From Neoceratodus forsteri (lineage: Eukaryota; Chordata; Ceratodontiformes; Ceratodontidae), in the NCBI GenBank assembly GCA_016271365.2, contig CM057456.1:1395837001-1395901000 (forward strand): a DNA stretch of 64,000 nt. Reading direction: 5' to 3'. How positions within the stretch are numbered: position 1 is the first letter of the stretch; each line of letters opens with the position of its first letter. Below the pieces are notes generated by a model. The model was not told the DNA's origin. It saw only the letters and a list, made by a program, of their open reading frames with translations, and searched no databases. Below are positions 33,080 to 43,638 of this stretch, piece after piece. Both the position numbers and the translations under genes were made by a program.

Positions 33080-33145
33080 AAGCTCCATTTCCTCACCACT
33101 GCCATCTGCTCAGGCATCCCTCAAGGGTCTGTCCTGGGCCCTATT
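33080..33145 (+). pseudogene. Tiny reverse-transcriptase fragment
   Basis: One frame reads L-T-T-A-I-C-S-G-I-P-Q-G-S-V-L-G-P-I. The G-(I/V)-P-Q-G-S-V-L-G-P box is the conserved RT motif B of Jockey-superfamily LINEs. About 65 bp only, on the opposite strand to the neighbouring family C copy. An (AT/CA)-rich microsatellite follows. Confidence 0.65.
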
Positions 33146-33244
33146 CATATTTATATATACACATAAACATGTACACACACATACATACATGCACGTTCTT
33201 ACATTCATACAAACATACAACATAAGGATAATCAAAATTTAGGG

Positions 33245-35245
33245 AAAAATTTAGGAAGAGCGGATATCTAAGGGGAGGGATTTCCAAAGCTTAAGGAAAT
33301 GAGGGGCTAGTAGGGGGAAGGTAAGAAATATAGTCTGCTGGAAGCACAGTAGGCCATTTACTTGCCAGAAGGGGGTGAGAGTAGGTATGAGAAGCAGGAC
33401 AAAAGTGACAGAGAAAGAGATAACGTGTTGAAGGGGGTGGGAGTCAGGAGCAGTTGCAGTAAGGGGTAGGGGCCAGGAGTAGTTATAGGAAGGGGAAATA
33501 AAGCTACAGGGAAGACAAGACAGTGAACTAGAGGACAGGGCAGAGCGGATATCTAAGGGGAGGGAGTTCCAAAGATTAGGGAATAGGTAGGAGAAGGCAG
33601 CCCAACCTGAAGTGGTGGTTTGGACAGGGAGGGCTAGGGTTCTGAAAGGGGAGTTGCAGAGGGAGTAAGTGGGATAGGAAGGGGTGGAAAGGAGTGCTTT
33701 TAGGTAGGATAGGAGGATCCAAACCAGAACTTCCCAACTAGAGAAGCGCAATTGGCAAGGCGTCTGGACCCAAGAGGAGGGAAGGGGAGGATGGTGTAGA
33801 GGTCACAGTGGTGTGTATGTGGTGGACAGTTTAGGGCAAAGAGGCAGAAGAAATTGAGGGTGTCCAGTGTGGTGAGGGTGGACTTGGGGGCGCGACACTG
33901 TAAACTATGTGTCTCCAAAGTCGAATATCAGGAGGATCATCTTCTGGACTGTTTCCTGATGGGCCTGGGAAGGGGGAGGGTGCAGCCACGGTGTCTATAC
34001 AAAGCACCTAGTTTGGGGTGAAGCTTTTTGTGTAAAGCATTCACATGGACAGAGAAGTCAAGGTTCCTACTGAGCTAGAGCCCAAGGTATTTAAAGGAGG
34101 AGACATCCTCTAATAGAGACCCATCAAGGGTGTGAAAAGTAGGGAAGGATATAAGCATGGCAAGCCTTTGTCTGGTGCCAAAAGTCACAGAGACCATTTT
34201 TTTTGCATTGAGGAACAGTTGATTTGAACGAAACCAACGCTGGACATTATATATCTGCTGTTGAGCAGGCAGAGGATATGTCATTCAGAAATATCGAGAA
34301 GAGTATCGATATGAGTATTGAACCTTGAGGGACACCAGTGTTGGGGGGAACGGAGTTGCCTACCTAACAGATTGTGATCTATCCATAAGATGGGAATGGA
34401 ACCAGCTAGTGGCAGAATCGGTGAGACCATCTGCAGCAAGCTTGGTGAGGAGCAGGGTGTGAGCCACAGTGTCAAAGGCTTTAGCCAAATCGACAAAGAT
34501 GGCAGAGGTGATGCGATCCTGATCCATGCTGAAGAGAATGGAGTCAGTGAGCCAGAGCAGGGAGGTTGTGGTAGAGTGAACCTTGCGGAAACCAGACATG
34601 AAGGGGGTGAAGAAGGAGGGGAAGTCAAGAAATGGAGAAAGTTGAGCCAGTACCAAGTGTTCTTGGAATTTTGCAAGAATTGAGATTGAGGATATCGGGC
34701 GGTAGTTACCTGGGTTTGAAGAATCACCACCCTTGGGAAGACGGACAACAGTAGCAAGCTTCCAGGTGTCAGGAGTAGCCAGTGAGAAGGATGGCTTCAG
34801 AAGGTAGGTGAGTGCAAGAGCAGTGGCATGGGTGGATAGGTGCAGAAGCTTAGGGTCGAGCCCATCCGGGCTTTTGCCCTTATTGGGGTTAAGGGCTAGA
34901 AGAGCTTTTAGGGTGTCTGTGGTCAAGACCGGTGAGAAGGAGAAACGAGGTGGGGGATAGGGAGGGTACAGAAGGAGCTGTCAGGAAGGAACTGGGGGAT
35001 GAAGCAAGAAGAGCAGAAGCATAGGTGGTGAAGGAGTTGAATTCGATCGCTACAGAGGATGGTCCGAGATAGTGGTGTCACCTATTTTGAGGACCGGGAA
35101 GGGGATTGAGTAGGCGGGGAGAAAAGAGCATGAACTACCTTCCAGAATTTAGAGAGGTTGTTAAGGTTATCCTGGAAGGTGGAGGAGAAATATTCTGTTT
35201 TGGAAAGCTTGATAGCTGTAGTGCCAGCATTTCAGAGAGATCGAT
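33245..35245 (-). mobile_element. Family C LINE, ORF2 RT to C-terminus
   Basis: On the minus strand the linker/finger part lies near 35245-34930, then P-N-K-G-K-S-P-D-G-L-D-P-K-L-L (34886-34842), Y-R-P-I-S-S-I-S-I-L-A-K (about 34707-34672) and F-V-D-L-A-K-A-F-D-T-V-A-H (about 34504-34466). The frame is open for 188 codons at 34360-34926. The C-terminal part (C-D-L-Y and W-N-S-L-P-L-D-I-R-S) appears twice, near 33560 and near 33280, so the last 285 bp are partly duplicated. Several frameshifts occur. The 3' UTR is missing. Confidence 0.82.
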
Positions 35246-35424
35246 ATTTAAGCAATACATACATACATACATGGAGAGGGTGGCTGGTTATCTGTATCAA
35301 TCTGCTGGGCCGGAGAAGACCTGTCTGCTGAAGTCTTTTTGGAATTTTTGTACTTATTGCTTCCTCAGTTGAGCCTAGAGAATAGGGGGTGGGGCACAAT
35401 GGAGAAGGCAAAATTATTGAAAAG

Positions 35425-36528
35425 TTTATTATTGAAAAGTTTCACCAGGAAGGCACACTGAACAACCATGTTGCTTGTCTCCTGGTGCGTCCTGGGGGGG
35501 TAATGAAATTACAGTGATACAATAAACAGTTGTCAGCAACAGGATTAAGCGAGTACATAATTGGTACATAGCAGGTGCATACTGTAATTAGACATTATAC
35601 AGTGGCAAGAAAGAATCTTGGACTGTGATTGGTCAGTTTGGGGCTGGACCCGTGGCGTTATTCCAGCATAAGCCCACAGGTCTAGTCTCATCACTGTGAA
35701 CCAATATGGATGAGCATCTGGATCTCTTTTTTTTGCATCTTCTCTTAAGAAACAAAAATGTTTTTCCACACTAATAAAAACATTCTTTAAAATTATTTTT
35801 TTATTTTATATATAACAACAAGCCATTATATAATAGGAATAACGCATGACGGTGTGTGTCATGCTGGGATAACACCACGCCTGGGGCATTGGATGCACCG
35901 GCCCGCGGCCTCGCGTGCCCAACCCTCCAGGCGTGGCATTATCCCAGCATGGCACACACCCTGTCATGCATTATTCCTTTATTTAAATACATGTACATGA
36001 AGTGCTATAAATTGAGAAGTGCAATTTTCATTTTCAAGCGGTCTTTGGTCTGAATACAAAATTGGTGAAATTTCCGATTTCAGGAGAAGAGGTACAGGAT
36101 GAAAGCAGTAACGATCCCTGACTAGAAACCTACTGTCTAAAGCAGGTACAGTTTGAGGAGAGGAAGTTATGTAGTGCTGAGGAGAGGGAGACTGGGGAAG
36201 AGGAGTGTCTGATTTGCTGAGGCATGGCATTCCAGAGTTTAGGGAAACTGTGAGAAAGCGGTCTGCCCTGTGGATGTAGAACTACGATGGATTGCCAACA
36301 TGCGAGTGTCGCTGGATCTAAGGGGGTATGAGGGGGGAGGCGGGAGTGAGAGGGAGGAGAAGAGGTATGGAGGGAGAGATCCAAACCAAAATTTAGAGAT
36401 GAATTTTGAAGTGTGGGAGTGACGTCTGTCAATAAGTGATGGGAAAACAAGAGAGTGATACATATCACAGTGGTGAGAGTGAGGGGAGGAGTCCAGAGCG
36501 AAGCGGCAAAAGGAGTGCTCATAGGTTG

Positions 36529-36530
<2 letters not shown>
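35425..36530 (-). mobile_element. Family C LINE, C-terminus and 3' UTR, interrupted
   Basis: The 3' end at 35425 (GTTTCACCAGGAAGGCACAC) is nearly identical to that of the copy at 15480. Coding sequence on the minus strand (F-C-R-F-A-L-D-S near 36507-36484, then D-R-R-H-S, W-N-A-M-P-Q-Q-I-R-H near 36240-36210) runs to 36530, where a (GT)n tract replaces the rest. About 450 bp (35590-36060) containing palindrome H-c is inserted in the 3' UTR. Confidence 0.78.
35835..35978. mobile_element. Palindromic element H-c
   Basis: The left arm 35835-35884 and the right arm 35927-35978 are inverted copies (AGGAATAA(C/T)GCATGAC, ATGCTGGGATAA, CACGCCTGG). The GC-rich loop, read on the minus strand, has GGTTGGGCACGCGAGGCCGC, the same core as in H-b. 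It lies inside the 3' UTR of a family C LINE. Confidence 0.8.

Positions 36531-36572
<42 letters not shown>
36531..36572. repeat. (AC)n microsatellite
   Basis: About 42 bp of CA dinucleotide repeat at the truncated end of a family C LINE. Confidence 0.95.
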
Positions 36573-36639
36573 TTCAATGGGCATAACCTGATAAGCCTGT
36601 GATAGTAATAATGGAGTCCAATCTATATTTGCAGTTCTT

Positions 36640-37210
36640 ATCTTTACTTTCTATCATCTGTCTCTAGAAAATCCAATGGTTGGATTTCCACTTGCAATGC
36701 CAGTGACCTGGGTTTGGGAATGGATCCGGGTGTCGGAGGGCCGGCCTGGGGGGGTGGGGATGGCTTGAGCATCCCATGACAGCCCGCCATCTCCCGGGTG
36801 CGGGAGAGGGTATGGGGCCTGGTGTTTGCTGACCTCTGACAGAGGCTGGAGGCATGGCAGCACGTCGGCTCCTGCACCCAGAAAGAAAAAAACAGGAAAA
36901 GGCTCCCTGACCATCTGGATGATGGTTGCTGGTCCCCAGCTGACACGAAGCCCTGGACAGCCCGGACCAGCAGCACCCTGGCCAAGTAAGTTCTGCTGGC
37001 TGCCCTACCGCGTCTTCCCTCTGGGGGGGTAACCTGACCGATGAAGGGAAATGTCGGGTTACCTCGGGGCCGTAATGTGGGGTGGTGGTTGGTGGTGGGG
37101 ATGGAAGTGCTGGTGGGGTGCACCTAGGTGACCCGAAGGAGTGGCCATTCGTGGAGCGTGGGAGGTGCAAAAACAAAAAGAAAAGAAAATCCATGCTGCT
37201 GTTCATCAGT
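36640..37210. other. GC-rich unassigned block
   Basis: GC- and G-run-rich sequence with overlapping minus-strand frames of 86-180 codons (proline- and histidine-rich). The frames overlap each other in different registers and have no domain or codon-periodic signal I can see. A retroelement 5' UTR or a decayed CpG-rich segment is more likely than a gene. Confidence 0.4.
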
Positions 37211-37639
37211 GGCCACAGTACTTTTTAGATGTTCTACAGTAAGGTCCTCAATGCCGGACTCTGGCTTTTTTACATAATACTGAAGTGAGATTGGTGAGTC
37301 GGGCGAAGAGGGGTGTAAAGTACGAAGGGAATGGATTTACACTGGTTGTACCAGTAATAGCCCCCTGTGGGTGGTGGGGTCATCCAGCTGAGTTTGCTGT
37401 ACAATAAATATCAGTGATGGGAATGCGAACCCTACAAAGCCTGTTACATGGAACAGCCGTAAACAACACAAAAGCAGCACACTGAAGCCAGTCATATACG
37501 CTAATATATTCAAAGTTCATCAAGTCATTTATCGAACAAAGTCCAACCACAAAACCACACTCTGCACCAAACGAGTAACATGCCTGAGGAGCTCAGGCAA
37601 AATTCTCCGATGTGTGTGTTTTTTTTATTCTTTCGTAAC

Positions 37640-37830
37640 TGAGTAAGACTTACTAGGCCCAAGGCCTGTCTTCAGTGGCGACACGGGAGCACTGGGAAGG
37701 TTAAGTGACTTGCTTAGGGTTGCACGGTACGCAAGTAGAGGTTGTGGGGATTGAATCCAGGTCTGCTGGATGTGTCAAACTCATTCACAGCTCATTACTT
37801 TAACATCTAGGCTATACTGTCAGCAGTATG
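37640..37830 (-). mobile_element. tRNA-derived CORE/MIR-like SINE
   Basis: On the minus strand it starts with a tRNA-like head (AGCCTAGATG as A box, CTGGATTCAATCC near a B box). It then has GCAAGTCACTTAACCTTCCC, the CORE-type central block of vertebrate SINEs. The tail side runs into an A-rich stretch. Confidence 0.75.
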
Positions 37831-38209
37831 TTTTACACAGATGGTGCTTTAACAGGGGACATCCAGCCTGTGCAGTGTGACATTGGAAGCTGAGCAGTAC
37901 TCCACATCTTCCAAGTTCAGCAGAGGGATTAGGAGCAACTTTCTCTTTACCTGCAGTCTTGTGTACAAATTGAGGCGGATCCTGACCTTGCTGAAAACTC
38001 CAAGCCTTGGACCCACCAAAGCAGTGATATGATCTGCATGCATTTGATTGGCGACTCTGAGGTTGAGCCCGCCCCCGGTATTTGAAGAACAGCACAGTAA
38101 ATGTTCAAAAATAAGGTTGCCCTTAATGTGAATTGAGAGGGAAATATCCAATTTTCAGGTTTAAGATTATTATTAATATTATTACATGCATAGATTACAC
38201 AGTAAATCA

Positions 38210-38977
38210 GGCCACACCTCCGTGTGAAGCAGAGCCCAATTAGCAGTTTCATAAATAGTAATATTGTTTCTACTTACTGTGCCATATTTTATTTTAAATA
38301 GTATCTGATTGATCCTGCGCTTTCCCTGCTGGCATTTTACAAGTTGGAGCTCTTCCCGGCGCCCCCACAACCACCCGCTTCTGTCCCCAGTATGACGTGT
38401 TATGCGGGGAGCAGCCGGGGCACATCCATAGGCTTACTATATTGTTGTATCTTGAAACAGCTCCAGTTTAGAGTGAACATGTGCCTGTGGCACCCTGCCA
38501 GTTGATACCTGGTCTCAGTATAGCACGGACACATGTAATACTCCAAACTGAAGCTATCTGAAGCTATGGCACTACAGTAATCTGTGCTACTGTATCGTGA
38601 AATAGCTCTGGTTTGGAGCCTACGTGTGTCCGTGCTATACTGAGACCAGCTACTGACTGGCAGGGCGCCTGTCAGCCTGTACCTGGTCCTGGTATATGAC
38701 GGGCTACAAATAAGCTGAAAACTGACTCAAGGCTATGGCAATATAGTAAGCCTATGGATGTGCCCCGACTGCTCACCACACGACATGCCATACTTGGGAC
38801 AGTCATGGGTGGTTTGGGGCATGCTGGGAAGAGCTCTAACTTGTAAAATGCGGCCGGGGATGGTGCAGGATCAATCAGATACAATTTAAAATAAAACATG
38901 GCACAATAAGTTTAAAAAAAATATATTACTATTTATGAAACTGCTAATCGGGCTTTGCTTCACATGGAGTTGGGACC
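38210..38977. mobile_element. 750-bp palindrome (large foldback element)
   Basis: The arms are about 375 bp each and centre near 38593. Matching blocks, left and inverted right: GTGTGAAGCAGAGCCC (38223) / 38950; AATTAGCAGTTTCATAAATAGTAAT / 38930-38948; CTGATTGATCCTGC (38307) / 38862-38880; GTTGGAGCTCTTCCC (38344) / 38826-38840; CATCCATAGGCTTACTATA (38425) / 38746-38762; GCTATACTGAGACCAG against its complement near 38510. It has no long open frame. Confidence 0.85.
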
Positions 38978-38994
38978 CGATCGGAGATGGTCGT

Positions 38995-39050
38995 TTCCTT
39001 TTAAGTGACTTGCTCATGGTCACACAGTATGCAGGTGGTGGAAGTGGGAT
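38995..39050 (-). mobile_element. CORE/MIR-like SINE fragment
   Basis: AAGTGACTTGCTCATGGTCA followed by CACAGTATGCAGGTGG is the minus-strand form of the CORE block (GTGTGACC-TGAGCAAGTCACTT). About 55 bp remain. Confidence 0.7.
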
Positions 39051-39230
39051 TTATTTAGTTTTTTGTTGACCGTGTGAGTGGTCTAGACATAGAAATGCTT
39101 ATTTTCAGGCACAACCTGAGAGGTTACAAGACTAGATTACAGAACAAGAAACAAAATACAACACATAGTGGTTGAAAACAGGAAAACAACAGCAGCAAAT
39201 AATAATACAAAATTGTGTTAAAATACAGGG
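39051..39230 (-). mobile_element. Family C-like LINE 3' UTR fragment
   Basis: ATTTAGTTTTTTGTTGACC followed by a CAGGCACAACCTGAGAGGT block and an A-rich tract match the 8574 and 18898 fragments. No coding sequence remains. Confidence 0.6.
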
Positions 39231-40146
39231 ATTCAAACCCAGTTCTACAGGTTTGCATCTCACTGCTGTTAACTTTTATCACACACACACACCCTGGCAG
39301 GTTCAACCATTTTGAACACATTTCCATTAAAGGGGAACTACAGTCAAAATTTACAAAGAACTATGTTGTGCAGATTGTTTTGATTTGTTGGTATAATTCT
39401 AGTGTGTCCTTCATTTTGTTTACTGTTAGGAGTTGTTTCTAAATTTGTCAAGTAGTTTTATGGCTCCTGGGGAGCTCCATGTTTGAATTTTTTATTGCTG
39501 GAAATCACAAGATATTTACACTGATGGAACCAAATGTGAGAGTGCACCTATACATGACTGGTTCAGGGTGTGGAATTATGATTAAACTGCAATGTTTGTG
39601 TAAATAAGAGCTTTAATGGAAAACTTCCTTGTGAATACAAAATGGTCGTCATTTTAGTCACATCTGACCTGCACTGGCATGACAACTGGATCAGAGGGTA
39701 ACTGGAAAAAAATCGGGTGACATTGGATGTTGCCTGTGGAGAGAGCTATAGGGGCTCTTGCACTTGTGATAGACCTAATTAATACAAGCACTTTTGCAGC
39801 CACCAGTCATCTGTTGCATGACAGTTCTCCAGGACTGCCTGCGCTGGTTGACAGCTCAGCTGACCATCGGAACTGCTGATTTCCCAAATGAGCAGCAGGG
39901 CTTAGCTGAGCCCAGTTCAGTTTGCATGTGTCTGCTGAAGAGACTGGAAGCAGAATGCTACTGACAGGTTGTACTGAAAAGACAGGTTATGCATCTGCAT
40001 AAGATGAGAAGTTAGAAGCATGGCCCCTGCTTAGAGAGGTAACCACATGCTTAGTGCTGCCCAGTTTAGAAGCCGAGACCTGCAGCTGAGAGAGACCGTT
40101 GTACTGCAGCCTGCGACTGTGACTAATCCACCTGGTCAACACTGCT
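39231..40146. other. Unassigned spacer before tandem array
   Basis: Includes a short CA run (39282-39293). No gene or named element recognised. 39920-40146 may belong to the same retroelement 5' region as the array that follows. Confidence 0.35.
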
Positions 40147-40754
40147 GCCAGGTGCTGGTTACAGCTGCTCATGTGGGATTGGATGCCAGGATGTGCTGGG
40201 TGGGGTATATTTATAGAGACTGGCACAGGAGAAGCTGCCTTGTGAACTGCCAGGTGCTGGTTACAGCTGCTCATGTGGGATTGGATGCCAGGATGTGCTG
40301 GCTGGGGTATATTTATAGAGACTGGCACAGGAGAAGCTGCCTTGTGAACTGCCAGGTGCTGGTTACAGCTGCTCATGTGGGATTGGATGGCAGGATGTGC
40401 TGGGTGGGGTATATTTATAGAGACTGGCACAGGAGAAGCTGCCTTGTGAACTGCCAGGTGCTGGTTACAGCTACTCATGTGGGATTGGATGCCAGGATGT
40501 GCTGGCTGGGGTATATTTATAGAGACTGGCACAGAGCTGCCTTGTGAACTGCCAGGTGCTGGTTACAGCTGCTCATGTGGGATTGGATGCCAGGATGTGC
40601 TGGCTGGGGTATATTTATAGAGACTGGCACAGGAGAAGCTGCCTTGTGAACTGCCAGGTGCTGGTTACAGCTGCTCATGTGGGATTGGATGCCAGAATGT
40701 GCTGGCTGGGGTATATTTATAGAGACTGGCACAGGAGAAGCTGCCTTGTGAACT
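40147..40754 (+). repeat. Six tandem 102-bp units with TATA-like cores
   Basis: Units begin with GCCAGGTGCTGGTTACAGCT at 40147, 40249, 40351, 40453, 40551 and 40653. The fourth lacks 4 bp. Each has GGGTATATTTATAGAGACTGG, a good TATA-box match. Because 102 is divisible by three, both strands stay open for 34-codon repeats until the 4-bp loss, so the translated repeats are a length effect. The units are nearly identical (a few single-base changes), so the array is young or homogenised. Promoter-like subrepeats upstream of a retroelement gag are a plausible role. Confidence 0.85.
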
Positions 40755-41542
40755 GTCCGTTGCTGGAGCTGGAGAGACCAGACCTGCATCTAAGGGACAG
40801 CTGGAACCCTGTGACACAGATGGGAGTGAGAGAGGACATACTGAGAGCAACCAGAAACCAGTAAGAGAGGGATCACTGCAAAGTGTATCATCAGTCCACT
40901 CCACAGTGAGGGAGACCCCCCCTTCCCCCATTTAGGAACTGCAAGGAAACTCGGCTAGCTTCTACAACTAACAACCTATGATGTAGTTGGGAAAAGTGTT
41001 TACTGAACTTTACTGTTTGGCCGGGAGTTACAGATCTCTGTTGGAGTTCAGAAAACTATTTGGGTTTGGCTTTTGATTTCATAAAGCATTGCTAACTATT
41101 ATTTAAATGCACCACTGCCGACTAAACACATGTATTGTCATTGGGTCTATACTGTCTCCACAGCTTGGTACCCAGTGAAGCACTGGGAGCTCCCTAGGTA
41201 GACCTAAGGGTGCCATCACTTTGTACGGGGCCCTCCACTGGGGTGCCTTTGGATTGCAGCTATACCAGCCTTACAGTATCATCGGGTTGACTTAGATATT
41301 TCAGTTGCTACCCCTGCCTTGTGGGCTTAATGAGGTTAAGGGGCTTGAGTCCTTTTACCTCCTTAGGCGGAGTCATCTCCAAGGTTTAGTTTAAAAAAAA
41401 AAAAAAAAAATTGTGCCTCCACCCCTAGGAATGATAAAGAGGGATGGGTGTAAGTATGGGACAAGCCCCTGGGGTGCAGTACCTCCCCACTGAATCAACC
41501 CACTCATGAACCAACACGCTGCAGTGACAGTCCACTCAAAGT
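40755..41542. other. Unassigned region between array and gag-like remnant
   Basis: Contains an A run (41390-41410) and pyrimidine-rich stretches. It could be the LTR/leader of the downstream element, but no second LTR or primer site was recognised. Confidence 0.35.
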
Positions 41543-42690
41543 ATGTGCAAAAATGACACAGCTGGAATTCTGATCAAGACTTTAAAAAGAAGTGGAAAAC
41601 TAAAGGCACAGCAAGTAATTTACGTTGCGGGCACCAAAACCATTAGTGTTACAGTGGAGAGTGATCAAGAGGTGGACCCTGTTGAATTGCCTGGAACACT
41701 CTCACACCAAAAGGAAATAAGTGTCCCAGAATGCATGCGCACTTCCATGCGTATGCATCATCTGCTCATGTCACGACTTAGGGAGGAACAGATGGGGAAG
41801 AAAAGAAGGCGGAAAATCAAGCAGACCAGGCTTCATGAAGCCTCGCCTGGAGACCTGGGACTGCCCCTTCCACTAGGACCATCTGGTGGAGTATCCCCCT
41901 GGCCTGGCTGGAAGATAAATACCTGTATTGAAGAAGGAATTAAGGATTGGTGTCAAACCCTTAGTTTGGGGAAGGGGGCAAACCTGACAGTAACCCTAGT
42001 ACCCCAAGAAATGGACTGGAAGGAATAAGAAAGAGACTGGCTCACTCAGAAAGGAAAGAATGAAAGAAATATGAGGGAACTGTTGGCATCGTCTGGATTG
42101 GATGTGGCATCTGCAGAGGCCCAAGAGAGAACACAAAAAGTAATGGAGGCTCCAAACTTTTTCTGGACTCAAACTTACCCCCACCCCCTTATGGAAGAAA
42201 AGTTTGGTATGTGGATGAACAAGCCATGTTGAGGTTGCAGGGTCTAAAGTGATCAGATGCTGAAAAGAACGCACAAATGAGTGAATGCTTAAGAGGACCG
42301 GCATTGGGCACTGTGGAAGCCCTCGAGTCATTGAAGGCTGATGCTACAACCATCAACTATCGTGTTTACCTAGTAACATGTCTATGGAAGTGTGGCGATA
42401 CCTGGAAAGACTCTTATGCAGTTATCACTCCTTAAGCAAGGAGAATGAAAGAATTTCTGGTGTGAATGGAGAGAAAATCATATAGCAGTCATATCGGAAG
42501 GGAAGCTTCTGATATGAATTGTGTTCAAGTATATGAGGGAGCAGTATACACAGACAAGATCCTGATGAACCTTTAGCTAAGGGATAGGATGGTCAAGGCA
42601 CCACTGTATAGAGACTTGGGTGGTGAAGTGAGGGCTGATCTAGTTTCACCTTAGGCAAATACCTAATTCATCTGATACTTACAGAACGGA
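41543..42690 (+). pseudogene. gag/PNMA-like remnant
   Basis: From 42280 one frame reads S-E-C-L-R-G-P-A-L-G-T-V-E, then S-L-K-A-D-A-T-T, before stopping at 42436. The C-L-R-G-P-A block is a hallmark of the capsid of Ty3/gypsy-type gag and of its domesticated PNMA relatives, which form a shell around element RNA. Later scraps in other frames (G-A-V-Y-T-D-K-I-L near 42539-42566; L-R-D-R-M near 42575) fit the capsid C-terminal part. The 161-codon open frame upstream (41543-42028) is rich in basic residues but has no motif I know. Protease, RT and integrase were not found. Confidence 0.5.
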
Positions 42691-43638
42691 GAGGACATCT
42701 GTCTGAAACATGGGATGTTTTTTACAGGTACAAAAATTATTTTATCATTCTGGGGGAAGAGAGCGGTGGCTTTTAGAGGGGGGCTGATAGAATTCACTAA
42801 ATGATAAGAATCTGATCAGGTGGGGGGAAGCTGTGGGTGTTGGATTGTGACGTGCAGGTGGGGGGAAGGTGTTATTTCTACAATAATAGAACAGCTAATA
42901 ACCACCCAGCAAACTTTAGTTGGATGGTTGGGTGGGGGGTGTTCTATGCAGACGGAGGCAGGATTAGGAGTATTTTACAGGAAAGGGTCAGGGAGTATAT
43001 TTTAACGAGAGCACAGTGGGTATGTTCCTTAAAAACATTTTAAAAAAGGAGTTATTCATAGCCCCATTCATAGATATAAAGTGGCATTTTGCTTGGATAT
43101 TTGAGTGAAGTGCTTCTTCACTTAGCAGAAAGTATGCAATAGTGGCACTTCACCAGCAGCTTAGTTTTTGTAGTGCCACTTTACAGATCCTGACCCAGCT
43201 TCCTATCCTGGGGTAAGGATGAGTTTGTGCTGAATTTGTATTCTGTGAAGGTGCTGAGATTCAGCACTTTGCCTTTGGTTCAGCTCAGTCAAACCTTTGG
43301 ACCATATTGGGATAACTTCCACTTTCTTTCTTTCACATAATTAAAAAAGAAAACGTGTTAGCCTTTCTCAGGAGGCCAGGGATAGTCCCATGATCAACTG
43401 TGTACCCACCATGATCATTTACCACCCTCCTCGGGTTTTTTTTTTTTTTTAATAAAAAAAAAATATATGGCTCTTGACACTGTGCCAGGTGCTAAGTGAT
43501 TTTTATCCCTCTAAAACCAGACTGAAGGTGTGGCCAACAGCTACTGAGTTCAGTCACACTCTTCTTGGGCTCCCACCCTATACTTGAATACGTAGTTCAC
43601 TGAATTACTTTACAGTTCAACTGCTTTCTCCTTAACAG
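42691..43638. other. Unassigned spacer
   Basis: G-rich tracts (42820-42960) and a T/A run near 43438-43462. No gene or named repeat recognised. Confidence 0.4.

Noticed and set aside
36644..37206. Minus-strand frames of 86-180 codons
   Set aside because: Several registers are open at once in a GC-rich, proline-coding block. No domain or start context was recognised.
39987..40932. Repeat proteins of 34-residue units on both strands
   Set aside because: The 102-bp DNA unit keeps every frame in phase. Both strands are open at once and the break coincides with a 4-bp deletion, so selection for protein is not supported.
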